A DNA stretch of 64,000 nt from Dryococelus australis (GCA_029891345.1 CM056999.1:26881418-26945417); one strand, 5' to 3'; counted from the stretch's first letter, positions 11,885-23,823 are shown. Numbers and translations: made by a program. Notes: generated by a model not told the origin, from the sequence alone.

Positions 11885-12546
11885 CAAGTTACTGTAGAAA
11901 AACTGGACAGAATTGCAGTGCAAATGGTTGCGCAAAGAGAAAGTGAAGTATGGCATGGTAAAAGATAAGGTCGTTTAAGATCAAGTAATTTTGGAGTGGT
12001 TTGCCAGCGGAAAGATTCCATGCCTTGTAATTTGTTTAAGCGACTTCCGTACAAACCTAATATTTTAACACCAGCTATGTAGTATGGCATCCATAATGAA
12101 CAGATCGCTATTAAGTGCTTCGAGGCAGAAGCATGATTGAATGGCGACAGGTGTGGCATATTTCTGGATTTGGAATGCTGTTATCTGAAGGCTAGACCAG
12201 GTTGTTTAGTTAGAGAGGAAAGTGCTCTGGTCGAGGTGAAATTCATACCTTCTTGTAAGCCACTGGGCCTAATGGAGACTGTAAGACAAAAAAAGAACTT
12301 CTGTTTGGAGAGGATGTTCGACAATATCTTAAAACGTAGGAAGACGCACTACTACTTTTATCAAGTGCGAGGAGCACGGAAAATAACTGGGCGCCAATTC
12401 TGCTATTTTGTGGTAATGACCGACAAACAGTAAAGTCTTCATACAGAAAAATATCAGCGGATGAAACATTTTGGAGACAGGAAATTAGTCAGAAACGTGA
12501 ACAATTTTATATGTATTGCATGTTGCCAGAAATCGTAGACCTATTT
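11885..12546 (+). pseudogene. YqaJ-type recombinase/exonuclease pseudogene
   Basis: One reading frame gives a near-continuous match to the YqaJ viral-recombinase family, which are lambda-exonuclease-like PD-(D/E)XK nucleases common in animal genomes and mobile elements. In order it shows a VAQRESEVWH region, SSNFGVVCQRK, YGIHNEQIAIKCFE, DRCGIFLDLE, ALVEVKF, THYYFYQVRGARKITGRQ and CYFVVMTD. After a +1 shift near 12,433 it continues with ADETFWRQEI and CMLPEIVDL. Breaks are TAA after WHGKR, TAG after LTPAM, TGA before LNGDRC and the frameshift. The catalytic aspartate expected in SPDG is replaced (RPGC), while the E-x-K motif (VEVK) survives. The expected nuclease would therefore be dead. The 5' end is not defined. 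Whether it came from a transposon or a host copy is unclear. Confidence 0.85.
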
Positions 12547-14800
12547 TCTCAGTACCACATACGATTCGAGAATCTGCTTCTACAATTGCAGCACAGAAAT
12601 CATCCATTCTTAAAAAAGAACAAAAAAAAATGTAATGCGTTCCATATAGGGAGTGTGCATCGTAAGGAAACGTGATTTCACTTAGTTGTTTCCGTATATT
12701 TTTATGCCCTACTTCCGTAATTTGTGAGATTGCATGAACAGTGTAACATAATTGTCATTATTACAATAGTGTTTGGGTGTGTGCACTTGCATCAGTTAAC
12801 AGGAATTACTAGAAATATTTGCTTGTAAACAATTGTTTAGGCTTATATTACCACTGGCTGAAGTTTGATATCTTTAGTGTAGATTCACACTATTTGCCAT
12901 TCAAACTGTTCACTTATGTTGCGCTTATTCCGCTTGAAAGAGATATGTGTTTGCAACGTCTGACTTTCTGTACCAAATAGACTGCATATATGATATACAC
13001 TGTTATTTATTTGTTCATATACTTTTTTGAATTTCATTACTATTAAATGGGTTAAATATATATTTTTTTTTGCTACCATAACGTTTAAACTACATTTGTA
13101 TATTGTAAATGGTTACGATATCATTCATTTGAGTCTAAACTCATTTATTGCAAATTTGTACTACAGCCATGTTTGAACATGTTTGCAAACTGAACTAGTT
13201 TCAGTGGGAACAGTGCAAACAGAGGGAAATCCTAACACCGAAAACATGCTCCTATATATATTTATAATTGCTTCCACCACTATTAATGTTGAGTATTTTA
13301 TTAATTTTTGTACAACTTGTCCTATTTTTATTGTAACAGTATAGCGAATACTGTTTTTGACCTGTCTTATTATTTATTTCAACGAATGTATAAATTCCCG
13401 CCAATTTCAGCCATTTTAATAATACTGTCTATTACTTTATAGCAGCCAATTGGAGCACAATACAGAAGAAAAGTTGCTTCGATGTACTTACACAACCTGT
13501 TTACTTGAACAAGAAGTGACTGCGATCAAAACAAGTTCGGAGCCAGTGTAACCACATGCAGTGCTGATCATGTTTAAAGTGGAGTAGTTCTGTAAACCGT
13601 ATGACCGTGGCCTTAAATTACTTTGATATTGAATTTCTGTGTTTTCACTAAGCAATTATATTAATTTGTCTAAATATTGCTGTTTGTCAATTTAGGAATT
13701 TGGTTATTGGTTTCTTCACGGACCAACCACGGGGGTCACTATACAGTGACAAATGGTACTGCAATGTAGACGCTAAGTAAACATGAATAGAAAATCAACT
13801 TCGACTAGATTGCATGTTAGAAAACCGTTTGTCTGTTTCAATTTACATACTCTACGTCCTATGTTTGTCATGATATGCCGCATCACTTACGAATATTTTG
13901 CATTTACAGTAATAACCTACATTATGTGTGCTATTTTACACTTACTTCGTTAATCAACATTAACTAGTTTCTTTGTGGTTGTCTTCCATGTATCATGGAT
14001 TCACTGCCCGATGTCTATTTTTGACACTCAAGCTTACGTCAGTTGGGTGTGGTGACTATCTGATACAATATTAACGAAATTCGTTCCAATACAATGCACT
14101 ACTTGCAGTAGCACTTGAATGTTTCCTATTATACGTCACATGATTTCCTTCTCCAGAGGATGTACAATAGCTTATTACAATTATGCGTTCGAAGTAACAT
14201 GCGTATTTCGTGGCTCGCAAACATGTCCATGCAAACACATACGCACTTTCGTAGTAAAATGTTGGAGACACATCTCGCACAAAGAGGTAGTGAAACACTG
14301 AGAGAAGAGCAATTTGGCTGGAAAAAAGCAGTAGAAACACATTGCTTTTTGTTGATTGAACTCCCAAAACCACAAATTTTATTAGTGTGTGACCATTCAT
14401 ATTGTAAATCAGTGTGAACATTACATTTTCCTTTATTGTTTAGGTCAACTTTATTTATTGTTTTACATTTCACTATAAAAAATACTTCTGGCATAGTATT
14501 CAAATGAACATAAGTAAACTTCATTACTGATAATTTGGTAGACTATAGGATATAATATATAGTAGGCCTATACATGTGTTGATTATAGGTGCATTTTGTT
14601 GCAATTGATTCGATGAAATGTTCGATACAAACAAAAAACAGATACATGCAACTACATTTAACATTTAAACCTTCTAACTGGGTTCCTAAATCAATACCCA
14701 GGCTTGCGGTTTAACAGATTTTATCTGTTCTTACGGATGTTTAACACTGTAGAAAAAGTCAAATCCAAACTTCAGATGGCTGAACAGAGGTGAACAACTA
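12547..14800. other. Nothing recognised
   Basis: AT-rich sequence. Overlapping short frames around 14,071-14,524 occur on both strands and show no known domain. No tandem or inverted repeat was noticed before 14,801. Confidence 0.4.
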
Positions 14801-14859
14801 AGCAAAATATTTTGGGCATAAACTATTGCTTCAATAATGTATGTCCAAAATATTTTGCT
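14801..14859. other. Long near-perfect hairpin (59 nt)
   Basis: The arm AGCAAAATATTTTGGGCATA (14,801-14,820) pairs with 14,840-14,859 at 19 of 20 positions. The inner bases continue to pair (AACTATTG with CAATAATG, two mismatches), leaving a loop of about 3 nt. The result is a 28-bp stem with three mismatches. Its size and shape resemble a microRNA precursor, but a small fold-back repeat is equally possible. Confidence 0.7.
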
Positions 14860-15711
14860 TTATTATACACTGATGCAAAGGCCAAAGCCATTATTGAAGA
14901 ACCTTTGCCGCAAATTGCAGTTTTTACGCATGCAATCCGAATTTTGTGACTGTGTTTTGCGTTTGGCATTGATATCACAAATATGAGGAAATAAAAATTT
15001 CTTGGATACAATCGTATAAACAAAAGTGTAAGTGAGAGTGGAGGTAAGTATTTCCATGGTTTCTACATTCCAAAGCAAAACAACTACATTAAATATGTAA
15101 ACGTCTTTCATATCCACTTTTTTTTCTGTAATTTGCATTTTTTTTAATTGAAGGATTTTACCCAATGATTCCAGAATTTTTATATACAGGAACCAGGATT
15201 TCTGCTTCAGTGCTGGTGGCAGCTCTGACCTATTATTATGATTATCAAAACAATTCGTGAATGGAAACAATTTTCATAAATATGCTCTAGGAGTTAAACA
15301 CAAAAGCTATATGATACATACATTTGCAAATATGTACACTGTTTTTGTAATATCTGTGTGTGTAGCCACAAAACAGCACGATACCCAAAATATTTCATGC
15401 TGCCTCATGAAAAGTATTGAATCTAGAAACATTTGTTTATAGAATATTAAATGTTCATGTTTTATTCAGGTTTATGAGGCATAAATATTACATTTTGACC
15501 AATACCCACGATTTTAGCATACTTTTTAGTGGACCATGTTAAATTAGGTTTTTTAGTAGAAAAATTTATATTACTATTTTTTTTTACAGGTCAACTAATG
15601 AACGTGAATGAATATTGACAGTTCTATATAGAGCCCCATTATGTGTATGGCTAGTGGTGAAAGTTCCATGAATTTTTTCAAGTAGTTTTCACGTACAAGC
15701 GTGTTGAGTGG
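14860..15711. other. Nothing recognised
   Basis: AT-rich sequence with short frames (14,863-15,270 minus and 15,257-15,442 plus) that show no recognisable motif. Confidence 0.4.
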
Positions 15712-16407
15712 TTGGTTGCATCAGTTCATCCTGATAACGCGCTGCTCTGCGAGTGTTCAATGTACAGTATGGTAGTTGCTGGGTGGTTGGACATACTCTG
15801 TTCTCTGCAGGTGCTGACGACTTGGCGACTATGTACAGTTTTCAGCGAGTATGGCGTGGCACCATACATCCGAGCCTGCTTCGCCTCTTTCCTTTCCCCT
15901 ACCTTTCCCTTGCCCCTGTCCACCTTTACACAGCAGCACCATCTAGGCTGTGGTTTCAACAAACTACACGCTCAGTCTCTCTCGTTAACACCTCAAACTC
16001 AGGCGCAAGCGTTACGCCATCTGCAACACCCAGTGGGAGTTCCGGTACCAAGAGATCTCGTCCACCTGCCAGAGAAGACCAACCCAACGGAGTACCCTTG
16101 GTGGGTTGCTAAGAACCCGAGTCAACCCTACCAGCCACCAACACAAGTAGCAGCTTACCTAGTACCAGCTGTTCTGTATCCCACACCTCCGCCAAAGCCT
16201 CAGGTTTCAGCTCATCACCACACTGCACCAGTATTAGTCTCACCTTACTCAAGTACTGCTCCCAAACACAGTCACCCTGGTATATCCAAGGTAGCAGTAG
16301 CACCTATATGCTGTATTGTATTGCCCACACATGATTTCATGCCCTGCCGCATAGCTACATGGCCTGTTTTGTACAACGGGAAGGCACCTGCACCCAAACA
16401 GAACTGA
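15712..16407 (+). other. Overlapping open frames, one Ser/Thr/Pro-rich, unrecognised
   Basis: Two plus-strand frames overlap. One runs 231 codons (15,712-16,407) and is proline- and histidine-rich. The other (15,753-16,112) ends GTKRSRPPAREDQP then VPLVGC and a TAA. It stays open after that stop to about 16,330, with strongly Ser/Thr-rich content (for example TNTSSSLPSTSCSVS). That second frame has a protein-like bias on both sides of the stop. A good splice acceptor (TTCTCTGCAG, ending about 15,810) precedes an in-frame ADDLATMYSF stretch. It could be a 3' exon of a disordered protein or a decayed gag-like region. I recognise no family and cannot decide which frame, if either, was real. Confidence 0.3.
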
Positions 16408-16499
16408 ACCCTTGCACACACAGAAGTGCCTGGCTCAGCATCTAGCAAAAAAGACTGGGGCATCCACTGCAAAGACAAGCTAGTGAGTATTTATTTCTG

Positions 16500-17330
16500 G
16501 TACGGCGTGTGTCAAAATTAAGCACACGGATAATAGGTAAGTTTCACGTATTTTATTAAACGAGTAAGAAAACACGGCACTGTGCTAGCTCCTACGCTAG
16601 ATTCCTTTTTTTTTTTTTTTAATGAGTTATTACCAGAAGGGTGACATCACTTTTACGTTGCCATGTGGTGGGTAGGTTTGAGGTCCTGAAGGGACGTGCT
16701 CGAAGTGACCTGTTACCAAGGGGTTCTTCGCCAGGGGGTAGTAGGAAGACGGAGTGACGTCTTCGAGAGCCTTTGGAGGGTCCAACCTCCCAGAAGCAGG
16801 GGGTCAGCTGCTGCTGCTGCTGCTGCTGAAGAAGTGTGGATGCTTCTGATTGGTAATGTCTTCTACTGGTAGAGATCCCAGCCCCCGCGAGTGGTGGAAT
16901 CTGCAGACATACCATTGGTTGCACATCCCAAAAGCTACGTCTGGCCCTTGTGAGTGGTGGATGAGCAGAGACTTGTAGGAGAGGGAGTCCCGGTGGGGAC
17001 TGCCTTCAACCCTGCAGGGAGCAGTGGAGGAGCTAAGGCTGATGGTTTCTGCTCATGTCAGACCTTTTATAGTTATCTCTCGTAGGTGCTCGTAGGTGAG
17101 GGGTGCAGGGAGCGATAAGCCTCCGCCACAGGGGTTGAAAATTCAAGGATACTGAGGCGGGCGCACTATCATACCTTATCTTTGGGTTCTGCCCTCCCCT
17201 CGCCGCCCTCTGGAACTAGTTAGGCCAGGTTGGAGGGAGCTGCGACTCAGCAGACAGTGCAATCTTGCATCAGGGAGTGTTTATATGATGGCTTTTTGGC
17301 GATTCTCGTTCAACAGTACAAGTTAGGATC
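16500..17330 (-). mobile_element. LTR-like promoter unit, minus strand
   Basis: On the minus strand a TATA box (CTATAAAAGG, 17,072 to 17,063) lies about 50 bp downstream of GCTCCCTGCACCCCTCACC. This block aligns with the TATA region at 26,919-26,968 on the plus strand. Downstream are a (CAG)n run (16,808-16,829), a poly(A) run near 16,620 on this strand and AATAAA-type signals. The layout of promoter, transcribed GC-rich leader and AT-rich end matches an LTR. Ends are not defined and no flanking partner was found, so it may be solo. Confidence 0.4.
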
Positions 17331-17820
17331 ACATGTCCTGCCTCTTCAGCTCTGTTGGGGGTTTATTTGACCGTCTTCAGTACATATCTTGCACTCAAGA
17401 TGGGGCGAAGTCATTTTGTAGTGTGCACCTCATAAATGCAGAAATGTGTCGCCCATCAATGTGTATTTTAATTTTTAGTTTTATTGCCACAATGGCCGTA
17501 AGGTAAATATTTTATCATCATGTGGTAACACTTACTATTACTGTTTGTGTATTGTTTGTCAGAGGCCATTCATTAACTTGTGAGCTCTTTTGTCATGTTT
17601 GCACAGACACAAACACGGGGTGTTAGTTAACGTATACTAGCATTGGGGAAACAGTTGAATTCGGTCAGTCAAGCTGGACGTGCACATTAGTATTATGGCT
17701 GTGAGTTTCGGAACAGTGTTCGTAAATGTAAAGTGTTTTGGCCAGCGTTAGTATTATTTATAAATTTATCACCAAAAATGAATAAGTTACCCATACATGA
17801 AACTAAAGACTGTGTACGTC

Positions 17821-17852
17821 TTTGATCATGTTTACACAAGTACAAAATGAAT
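17821..17852 (+). repeat. Short dispersed repeat, copy 1
   Basis: The sequence CTTTGATCATGTTTACACAA and what follows matches 22,922-22,954 (CTTTGATCATATTTACGCAA) on the same strand over about 32 bases. Flanks differ. Confidence 0.5.
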
Positions 17853-17989
17853 TGACACATGTCTGACTGGGACAGAGTTCTACTTGTTGGTCTTAGCATC
17901 AGGCCTGTACCATCGACTGTGGAAGTTAAGCACTATATGAAACTCGGCAAAGTATTTTTTAAGCTTTACTCATGGTCAGTTTAACAGTT

Positions 17990-18884
17990 TTATACGCAAT
18001 GCCAGTATCGCAAGAAACTTACGTGAGATAGAGGCCTTAATATTTTGTGGGTGCCCGGCCGGTGTACATGACTGGTCTGGTGGTGTGTCTTGTCGGCATG
18101 AAATCTACAGTCACTGTCATGACCCTTTTCATGTGTTCTGACGGGAAGAGGGAGGTTTCTCCTCTGCGCCTGGTTCAGATGCGTCGCAGGCTGCTGGTCA
18201 ACTGCTGGCTCTGGAAGATGTGAAGTGATGTAGAATTTCCGGTTGTCCAAGCTTTCTGGGAGCTGGGATGCCTGCAGGTTGGCCCCTAACCAAGGGCAGG
18301 CAATATCCAGAGGTAGCTCTTCTTCACCTAGGATGGCCACGACTACGGTATGGGGTTTACCAGGTAGCTTGATCATTGGTGAGAAATAAAGGTTGTGAAA
18401 GGACTGAAGGGTGAGGTCTCTCATTGTTGCAGACGTTATCAGCTCTACTCTGTGGAGTGGACTGCTGAAGGCAGTAGAAGAAAGGGGTAGGCAAATTGTG
18501 TTACCTTCTGAGGCACGTAATGACTTTTTTAATTTTCTCCTTATACCTCCCTCCCAAGAATACTGCATGAGGAAAGAAACAAAACAGCGTGCAGAAGATA
18601 AGCTGGTGCCTTACTTCCCTACTGTGTACTTTTGGACATCCAGTCTTGTAACGAGAGATGGCACCCAGTGTTCCTTTCATTCAGCCCTTGCTAGTGGTGG
18701 ACAGAATGTAGATAACTTAAGTTACTTCCTGACCAGAATATCGAGGTGTGATATCCACAGGGGGTCAATCAGCCTGGGGTTATTTAGCTCCTTTCCGGTA
18801 CCTGCCGAAGTGATGGCAGAATGTGGAATACCCAGTCTGGTCGAGCCACCTGGTGGAGGAGTTTCTAGTGCTTTGGGCTCTGTC
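17990..18884. other. Opposed unrecognised open frames
   Basis: A 192-codon minus frame (17,990-18,568) and a 164-codon plus frame (18,411-18,905) occupy a moderately GC-rich stretch. Neither has a recognisable domain. The minus frame lies upstream of the minus-strand LTR-like unit at 16.5-17.3 kb and could be tail coding sequence of that element. The plus frame ends inside the dispersed repeat at 18,885, which argues against it being a gene. Confidence 0.25.
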
Positions 18885-18941
18885 AAATTCTACCAATTTG
18901 GCTGAGCTCGAGTGGCCTTTTAAGGTGTGTGGATTTAACTT
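18885..18941 (+). repeat. Dispersed 57-bp repeat, copy B
   Basis: Partner of 661-717. Confidence 0.6.
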
Positions 18942-20559
18942 TGTGCTGAATGGTCTGCCTGCTTTTCTTCAGGGGGTTGTGCTTACATAAGATTAACTTA
19001 TTACTTTCAAGTAAGTTACAATACAGAGAAGAGATTGAAAACAGATGTTGTATTAAAAGAGTACATAATAGAACACGGCTATGCACTGTCTCCTAAGCTA
19101 ATACAACTTGCTATGAAAGATAAACCTAACATGAATGTCCAGGTGAAGGAGACCTGGAGAAAAAAGCCAATAGAATAGGAAGGCAATTACTCCTGGCTAG
19201 AAAAGTTACTGTTAAGTTAACGTACTGTATTGAACAACGTCTAACAGGGGATGTTCAGAAGGAACACTAGGGGGACAGCTATCAGGAGGGTAGTTGTTGG
19301 CATTGTCACACCTTCCAGTGGGCAAAGGGATGTTGACATGACCTACTACCAAGAGTTGTGGTAGTGTTATGTAACACCCTCGTGTAGTTGATTCCACCAC
19401 CGATAGATACTCTTATCACGGCAAAAGGATAATACATGTGAAAGGGTGTATATGGATTCCTGTTGTAGTGTTTGCAGAACTTAAGTTAAAGACGTTCTCC
19501 GGTCTTTACAAAAAACTGATATGTAGAAGTTTATTATTTTATCAATAAAATGGTTTGTTGGTTGTCGTTTTCTTTTGTTATCCGCATAGAACAACTGTTA
19601 AATTCATATTAACCACACCAGTGTACTTTATTTTAAGAGGGAAAATCTCAGGAAGAAAAATGTTTGATAAAAAAATTTCTCTCTCTGTGTGTGTGCACGT
19701 GTGTGTGCGTGCGTGCATATATAATCTCTCTTACAACATAAGCATGTATATTTGAGCATTTTATATAATTAAAATAAATATTTTAATAAATAATTTAAAA
19801 ATCAAAGGTTCTTGAGTATTCAATATCTTTCACAACTAAGGCCTTCTCTTTTCAAATTAAGTTACTTTAAAACAAAACATGCTATTTTCAGCAAGACAGC
19901 AAGTGAAATCACCTTCAGGTACCCGTTGACAAGTATTAGCCATACGGGCACATAAACTTTTCTTAATTTTGTAGGTTACATGTTTTATCGTCCCAAAAAA
20001 AAAATTGTGTTAATTAGTTGTCAATGTTAAGTAAAATTTAGTTTAACCAGTCTAAGAACAGTTCATGTTAATGAGAGCTGTAAGCTTGGAGCACTTGGCA
20101 TGTGAACAAAACGGTTAAATTTTACTTGGTGCTGGGGAGAATCAAAATTTTGTCTGCTGCTTAGGCCAAGAAAGGCTGTGAAGAAATCATCCCAGGAGGG
20201 ATGTTGGCCATGGTCTACTGCGTCATAGAACGACACTCCAACACGTGCACCACTACAAGATATATCAAATAAAAAAACAATGTGGCTCGGCACACAAAAA
20301 TAACACGAAACAGCAATAAAATTCCCTAACTTACTCTTATCGGCGGGTGAAATTACCAATTACATGGAAAGAAGAATGTAAATAAGTAGATAAATATTCA
20401 TAGAACAACTACATGCTGTATGGTTAAGTTCAACAAGGAGGCAATAACCTCGCGAGCAGGAATTTATATGAAATCTATTGTACTCGGAACTCCAGTCTGG
20501 TGTAACTAATCGATACATAGTACAATATTTAGGTAAGATACGACACTACCGTGACGTTG
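18942..20559. other. Nothing recognised; short CT/GT microsatellite
   Basis: A short (CT)n(GT)n run lies at about 19,678-19,715. A 98-codon minus frame (20,063-20,359) shows no domain I know. The rest is AT-rich with no repeats noticed. Confidence 0.4.
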
Positions 20560-20912
20560 GCAGAGAGATAGTGATGAAAGTTGGGTTGATAATAATTTGA
20601 CGTTTTCCAAGTGTTGGCAGCACAACAAAAAATTTGGAATGAAAACAAATTCAATTTGAAGGCAGAAGACTAATATTGTTGCACGCAGGTAGTCGGGATG
20701 GATTACTTCCTAATGCACTACTTCTGTATAGTGCTGGAACTGTCGCTGGAGACTACAATGGCCAGATGAACCATGTCAACTTCGAAAAATGGACTTAAGA
20801 GAAATTATTACCTAACCTCCCACCTTATTCCATTGTTGTAATGGATAAAGCACCTTACCATACTGTTGAGCTCAATAAACCTCCCTCAAAATATTCCGTA
20901 AAACTGACATGT
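20560..20912 (+). pseudogene. IS630/Tc1-type DDE transposase fragment
   Basis: Two adjacent frames together read as the catalytic core of a DDE_3-type (IS630/Tc1/mariner superfamily) transposase. The first reads DSDESWVDNNLTFSKCW, matching the usual D-E-T-W-V motif with the first catalytic aspartate at about 20,573. It shifts frame near 20,655 and continues GRRLILLHAGSRDGLLPNA, YNGQMNHVNFEKW, then a TAA, LLPNLPPYSIVVMDKAPYH (second aspartate at 20,844) and LNKPPSKYSV. The residue after the second aspartate is K where N is usual. The third acidic residue and the C-terminus are missing. The copy has a frameshift, an in-frame stop and a 3' truncation. No terminal inverted repeats were found around it. 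Confidence 0.85.
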
Positions 20913-21239
20913 TCTCAATTTATTTAGCTGATTTTTAGAAATGAAATTAATTTTTATGTGGGTGCATGAAACTGCAAATAATTGACGTGTGCCGCTTATA
21001 CAACTAATCTAATACGATTATGACTCATCGCCAAGAGTACCTGTTCCACCACTACAGACTTGAGTGATACGTTGTCTACCCTACAGGCAACGGGAACTTA
21101 TTAGCGTACTCTCTTCACCTGGAGGATACGCAACCCGGCTGACACGCCACCCACCCTACCCTGCGCTGAGAGTCTACAAGCTGCTCAGACCTCGGGCAAG
21201 ACCAAGCACCACCGACAAGGCATGAGGTAGAAACGCTGA
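20913..21239. other. Nothing recognised
   Basis: A transition from AT-rich sequence after the transposase fragment to a GC-richer stretch leading into the LTR-like unit. Confidence 0.35.
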
Positions 21240-22073
21240 CCAGAGAATTCCCACGCCAACCAGGGCAGGACGACGTCACGCCTCCCCCGCACCCTGCGCC
21301 AGCAGCCTACAAACCTCCACTATATATAAGTCAGGATGCTGCCGAGCTCCAGAATCATTCTTACACATTCTTCTCTAGCAACCTCCCACAGCACTAAGTT
21401 AGTGCTCGGGATCTTCGGAGAATCTTGTTACTTTCAAGTACGCCCCAGTGGCTACTTACTATGTATGTGGACAACCAGTTAACACTATCACATATTTATT
21501 TAACTTCACTTTGTCTCCTCTCGGCACCTTTTACTTAGCAGTTTAACTTTAACTAATTTGTATTCGTATAGAACCAGCTTTTCCCTTTTTACTTAGAACC
21601 AGGTCGCCTACACCTCAAACCACAGTTACCTTCAGCTCTCTACGACGTGGTAAGAGGTAGCACAGGTTACGTGTTTATTGAACCTTCAATAAACACTCAA
21701 TGTTCTCTACCTTTCTGTTTTTCATTTCCAGGGTATTTGTATGTATTAACATTTAGAGAGAGAGTACGCCATGCACTGCCGACAGGACCCGGGAGTTTTG
21801 TTAAATTGAGTTATCCTGACTCTGTATTCCTTTCAGGTATCTGCACGTCAGAAGACCTGTTTCTTCCCAGTCACACGTTAGCATAAAGTCAGTGCATTTG
21901 AGGGAGAAACAGCATTGCCACAATCACTAGAAACACTTTCACACCAGGAGGCACGATAGACTCAGTTACTTCTCACCATTCGCACAAAGTCAGTGCGTGA
22001 TGACTGTAACCTGAAGTTTTGCCGTTCATTCTAGTGTGAACGCACAACCAGTAGAGACTTGGCGGCCCCCACT
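21240..22073 (+). mobile_element. LTR-like unit, plus strand
   Basis: A CRE-like ACGACGTCACG (about 21,270-21,280) and CCTCCCCCGCACCC precede a TATA box (TATATATAAG, 21,321-21,330). A leader and an AT-richer part follow. At 22,059-22,073 the text TTGGCGGCCCCCACT resembles a tRNA primer-binding site placed after an LTR end. The CTCCCCCGCACCC block is shared with the unit at 26.7-27.7 kb. Two CAAAGTCAGTGC/TAAAGTCAGTGC copies lie near 21,886 and 21,986. LTR ends are not proven. Confidence 0.4.
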
Positions 22074-23710
22074 GCTCCACGTCCCTGATTAGCCCGCATA
22101 CTGTGGGGGATCACTGGGGACTCTTATCAAACTTGTGCCGGCAAATCACAATTGGGTTACACTGTTAACCTTCCTTTCTAAGTGCATCGCATAGACTATA
22201 TAGAACTGTTTGCCCTATGCCTCATGAGAAGAGGAATGGTAGAAAACACAAGGAACAATATCTGGCTCACTCTGCTCTCATGCAGTGGGTCACATTACCA
22301 CGTCCTATGCAGGAGAGGCAGGTGGAACGGGACTGCGCCGCCAAACGTAGATGTCAAGTAGTCGTGTATGCTCCAGTTCTGGTAATTGACTTCCTGCCGT
22401 GTGTATCCGCATACATCCTGTGTGTCATCCTGTTGACAAAGGACTCCTGACCGGTACTGAAGTGCGCCTAGGCTGGGATAACCTCAGCTCTGGCATAGAC
22501 CAAATTCGCTGCGCCTAGGTGAAGCCTACCCGACTACAGCACGCAGAAGCAGGAGTGAGTAATTTCTAACCAACACCCCTCGCCTCTCGTCAACGATTTA
22601 AACCAAACTATCCTGCTTTTGGTCTAGCGGACAAAATCCTCGACCAGCATGCTAAGTCAGTCTAATCAAGACTTTGACTGGATAGTCATTTTATTGAGCA
22701 TAAGAAATTACTAAGTGTATTCCCAAGTATAATCATTATTTTTAAAAAAATTCTTTTACTTACAACATTTTTTTATAGTGATTGTGTAGAAATATAAGTA
22801 AATGTTTTTTATTTGCACGATAGCATGCCCTCAACACCCGGCCCAGACACCATGCCGTCTCGTCACCTCGGCTTGTCTGCATACCTTCCAGGGCCATTAG
22901 TTTTTGTCACGCACAGTACACCTTTGATCATATTTACGCAAGTGCGAAATGAATAATAGAAGTAGCATGTTAATTTATCAGCTCATTGTAATAAAATGTG
23001 AACATAGGGTGAACCACAGTTGAGTATTGTCTGCAAACAGGTTGTGTAAAATGAACTCTTTCGTATGATGCCCGGTGGCATGGTCAGTGATGTGTTTCTA
23101 CAGTGACTATCATGCAGCTGGTTTTGCATTGCTTGCTGTAATAAATTTTGGCCACAAATTGACGTGTTGCATGCTGCAGCTTTTTCTGCTGGAATCATAT
23201 TTATGTAGAGCAACTATGCCTGAAGTTCCACCCAGTTTTATCTAGAACCGGGTGAACATACTAATGAAACGCAGCATACTGTAAGTATTATGTGAACTTT
23301 ATTTGGTGTTGGAGACTATTACTCTACTTCAAGTTTGTGAAGAATTGTTGCTATTTTGACATCTTTCTACTAATTATCACAAGCATTGGAAAAATGGGAA
23401 TATGCCAAGTATCCACGATTATTACATGATTATGACGGAAATACTAGAAAATGTTATGCTGTTGGACCTTGTTAGAAATAAAATTAGTGTGTGCATGCCA
23501 GTGATGGCAGATAATTATGCATGTTATATTCAGTCTTCTTTTGTGATTTGCAGGGTATATGAAAATGCTATTTTAAAAATTCTAATGTTGAGTTTTATTA
23601 CCTAGACCATTTTAGAAAGTGTTCTTGTGTATAGGTAAATGAGATTCTATAGGCATGTGTGCGTGTTGTGTGTGTAGAACAATAATTATTCTGCCTCAGT
23701 TGGTACATGT
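22074..23710. other. Nothing recognised apart from a short dispersed repeat
   Basis: Contains copy 2 of the short repeat (22,922-22,954, partner 17,821). If the LTR-like unit upstream is real, this would be leader and internal sequence, but no gag or pol motif is visible. Confidence 0.35.
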
Positions 23711-23790
23711 TAGGGATGGGATCCTCAATACCCTCAATACTTTATAATATTGAGTATCGCATGAGAATATCTAGAAGTATTGAATTTTAA
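23711..23790 (+). mobile_element. Possible hAT-type transposon terminus
   Basis: TAGGGATGGGATCC followed by repeated CAATACC/AATATTGAGTATCG text resembles the terminal and subterminal sequence of hAT elements. No inverted partner was found within a few kilobases, so this is a weak call. Confidence 0.25.
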
Positions 23791-23823
23791 CACCAATTTT
23801 CTTGTGCCATAGTTATGGTACAA

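Noticed and set aside
11458..11946. 162-codon open frame as a membrane protein gene
   Set aside because: It lies on a tandem repeat. Its hydrophobic repeats follow the DNA repeat, and the last unit spacing is not a multiple of three.
16800..16830. Polyglutamine-coding exon on the minus strand
   Set aside because: The (CAG)n run lies in the leader of an LTR-like unit with no supporting frame or splice context.
18411..18905. 164-codon plus frame as a host gene
   Set aside because: It ends inside a dispersed repeat, overlaps an opposed 192-codon frame, and has no recognisable domain.
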